Source: WTXA01 sp964415195 (GTDB taxonomy: Bacteria; Bacillota; TC1). Taken from it: a stretch of 64,000 bases of DNA. Both the position numbers and the translations under genes were made by a program. The DNA lies in contig CAYPYD010000003.1 in NCBI GenBank assembly GCA_964415195.1, forward strand, positions 62,001 through 126,000, written 5' to 3'. This document shows positions 62,318 through 64,000 of this stretch, piece after piece; positions within the stretch are counted from its first letter, which is position 1; each line of letters starts with the position of its first letter. The notes under the pieces were generated by a model that searched no databases, was not told the DNA's origin, and saw only the letters and a list, made by a program, of their open reading frames with translations.

Positions 62318-63997
62318 ATGTTAAAGGAACTAAGAATTAGAAACTTTGCATTAATTGAAAAATTGAATATAGAATTCTCAAATGGATTAAATGTACTAAC
62401 TGGTGAAACTGGTGCTGGTAAATCTATCCTTCTCGATAGTATAGGGATTTTATGTGGCAAGAGAGCCAACTCTGAATTTATTAGAAGAGGTGAAGATAAA
62501 GCAAACGTAGAAGGATACTTTATTATTGAAAATGAATTAAAATTATTATTAAATGATTTAGATATAATTGAAATTGAGGATAACGAAATATTCATGTCCC
62601 GTGAGATATCAGTTTCAGGAACTAATAAGTGTAGGATAAATTACAAGACTGTTCCTTTAAATATATATCAAAGAATAGGCTCATTCCTTTTTGATATTCA
62701 TGGACAAAATCAAGAACAAAGTATCTTGCACAATGACAAACAACTGGAACTTGTAGATAAATTCCTCATTACCACAAATAAAGAAAATCAAACACTGCAA
62801 GAAGTTAAGGGGATTTATCTTGAATACAAATCTCTAATAAATAAAAGAAAAGAACTAGCCTTTAATGAAAAAGAGGATATGATTTCCTATTATGAATATG
62901 CAATTAAAGAAATTGACGAAGCTAATTTAAGTGATGAAGAAGATTTGAAATTAAGAGAGGATAGAACTAGGATACTAAATAGTGAAAAATTGATGAAAAA
63001 AGCCAGTTCTATTTACAGTCAATTGAATGAAAATGGTATCGTAGATAGGTTAAATAGTGTTTCCTTTACTTTAAAAGAAATTTCTAGCCTAGACCCTACA
63101 TTAGAAACACTTACAGCCAAATTTAGTGATTTGTACTATGAAATCGATAGTATAAATGATGAGTTTAAGAACTACTATAATAATTTAGATTATGATGAAG
63201 ATAGAATTAATAGTATAGAAAACAGAATTGGTGAAATTAATAAACTTAAACGTAAATACGGTAAGACTGTCCAAGAAATAATTGAAAAACGTAATGAAAT
63301 GGAAGAGAAGATACAGCTGTTTTCTAACATCACTCAATTAAAAATTGAATTAGAAGCAGATATCACAGATAAATTAACCATTTATAATGAAAAGGCTGAA
63401 ATACTCAGTAATTTAAGAAAAGAAGCAGCTTTACAATTAACTGTAGGTATAAAGAATAAATTGAAGGAATTAAATATATACGAGAATGGTTTTGATATAA
63501 TTTTTTCTTCTAGAGAAGAACCTGGAGATAACGGGAAAGATTTAGTTGAATTCATTTTTTCTCCTAATATTGGTGAAGGGGTTCAACCATTGAAAAAGAT
63601 CGCCTCAGGTGGGGAAATATCAAGAGTCATGCTTGCCATAAAAGGCGTTTTGGCTGAATTTGATATCATACCAAGTTTGATTTTTGATGAAATAGATTCT
63701 GGTGTTGGTGGAGAAGCGCTTCTTAAAGTAGCTGAAGCTCTAGAAAAAATAGGAAGGAAAAGACAAGTGATTTGTGTAAGTCATTCGGCAATCATGGGTG
63801 CTTTTTCCGATAGGATTATTGCGGTTTCAAAAAAACAAATTGATGGTAGAACTCTTATTGAAGCAATTAGCCTAGATAGTGAAAATGAGAAAATTGAAGA
63901 ACTGAGCAGAATGCTTGGTGGCAAGGATAATTTTAATGCAAGCAAGGCACAAAGTAAAGAGATGATTTTATTTGCATTAAGTAAAAAAAAAGTGTAA
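62318..63997 (+). CDS. recN: DNA repair protein RecN
   Basis: An SMC-like ATPase acting early in double-strand break repair. The 559-residue protein has Walker A GETGAGKS (29-36), long coiled coils in the middle, the ABC signature LKKIASGGEISRVML and Walker B IFDEIDSGVGGEA, followed by CVSHSA. All ATPase motifs are intact and the stop codon is inside the window, three bases from the right edge. Confidence 0.96.
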   Translation: MLKELRIRNFALIEKLNIEFSNGLNVLTGETGAGKSILLDSIGILCGKRANSEFIRRGEDKANVEGYFIIENELKLLLNDLDIIEIEDNEIFMSREISVSGTNKCRINYKTVPLNIYQRIGSFLFDIHGQNQEQSILHNDKQLELVDKFLITTNKENQTLQEVKGIYLEYKSLINKRKELAFNEKEDMISYYEYAIKEIDEANLSDEEDLKLREDRTRILNSEKLMKKASSIYSQLNENGIVDRLNSVSFTLKEISSLDPTLETLTAKFSDLYYEIDSINDEFKNYYNNLDYDEDRINSIENRIGEINKLKRKYGKTVQEIIEKRNEMEEKIQLFSNITQLKIELEADITDKLTIYNEKAEILSNLRKEAALQLTVGIKNKLKELNIYENGFDIIFSSREEPGDNGKDLVEFIFSPNIGEGVQPLKKIASGGEISRVMLAIKGVLAEFDIIPSLIFDEIDSGVGGEALLKVAEALEKIGRKRQVICVSHSAIMGAFSDRIIAVSKKQIDGRTLIEAISLDSENEKIEELSRMLGGKDNFNASKAQSKEMILFALSKKKV

Positions 63998-64000
63998 ACT

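Overview
The window is AT-rich, gene-dense DNA from a low-GC Gram-positive bacterium. Gene content and order point to an anaerobic Bacillota lineage of the Clostridia/Tissierellia kind. The evidence is the mraZ-to-ftsZ division and cell-wall cluster, the sepF/divIVA/ileS string, the prpC-prkC-rsgA-rpe string, an Isc-type iron-sulfur operon, PduL plus acetate kinase for acetyl-phosphate metabolism, and a small clostridial-type ferredoxin. Genus cannot be fixed from the sequence alone. MurE carries DNPR (residues 404-407), which predicts a meso-diaminopimelate peptidoglycan.

Layout. (1) 1-513: 3' part of a TPR-like gene, closed by a perfect 32-bp palindromic terminator. (2) 580-16510: mraZ, rsmH, ftsL-like, a PASTA class B PBP, murE, murF, mraY, murD, ftsW, murG, murC, murB, ftsQ/divIB, ftsZ, nrdR. 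Three MraZ boxes at exact 10-bp spacing precede mraZ. (3) 16534-25444: pgeF, the YggS family gene, sepF, proC, divIVA, ileS, pduL, lspA, rluD, hslO. (4) 25496-32864: a U32/DUF3656 protein, mutS2, a dGTPase-like gene and a B12-binding radical SAM gene. (5) 32890-37973: an Rrf2 regulator with iscS and iscU, running without a visible terminator into dnaG and rpoD. (6) 38066-43309: lemA, a DUF2207 membrane protein, a DUF3343/NifS-like divergent pair, deoC and DUF554. (7) 43309-52743: priA, def, fmt, a YugP-type peptidase, rlmN, prpC, prkC, rsgA, rpe. (8) 52744-56808: an FMN riboswitch with ribU, a histidine phosphatase, rsmD, a coiled-coil protein, ackA, rpmF. (9) 56948-63997: dxs, tlyA, a minus-strand tRNA-Trp, an asparaginase, a ferredoxin, nadK, argR, recN.

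Almost every gene is on the plus strand. Many neighbours overlap by 1 to 20 bases, so long polycistronic transcripts and translational coupling are likely. No insertion sequence, prophage, CRISPR array, toxin-antitoxin pair or defence island was seen, and no stretch over about 300 bases lacks a gene.

This is mostly a conserved housekeeping region, and I do not claim a new multi-gene system. The points most worth checking are: two genes (ftsQ and rsmD) whose family-consistent starts fall on ATC and ATT codons; the Isc operon sitting inside the usual dgt-dnaG-rpoD neighbourhood, with a paired operator; a perfect 13-bp hairpin inside the start of dnaG; the DUF3343/NifS-like pair; and a pattern of genes missing from otherwise conserved strings (rsmB, coaD, DUF177, ylmG/ylmH, spoIIGA-sigE-sigG).
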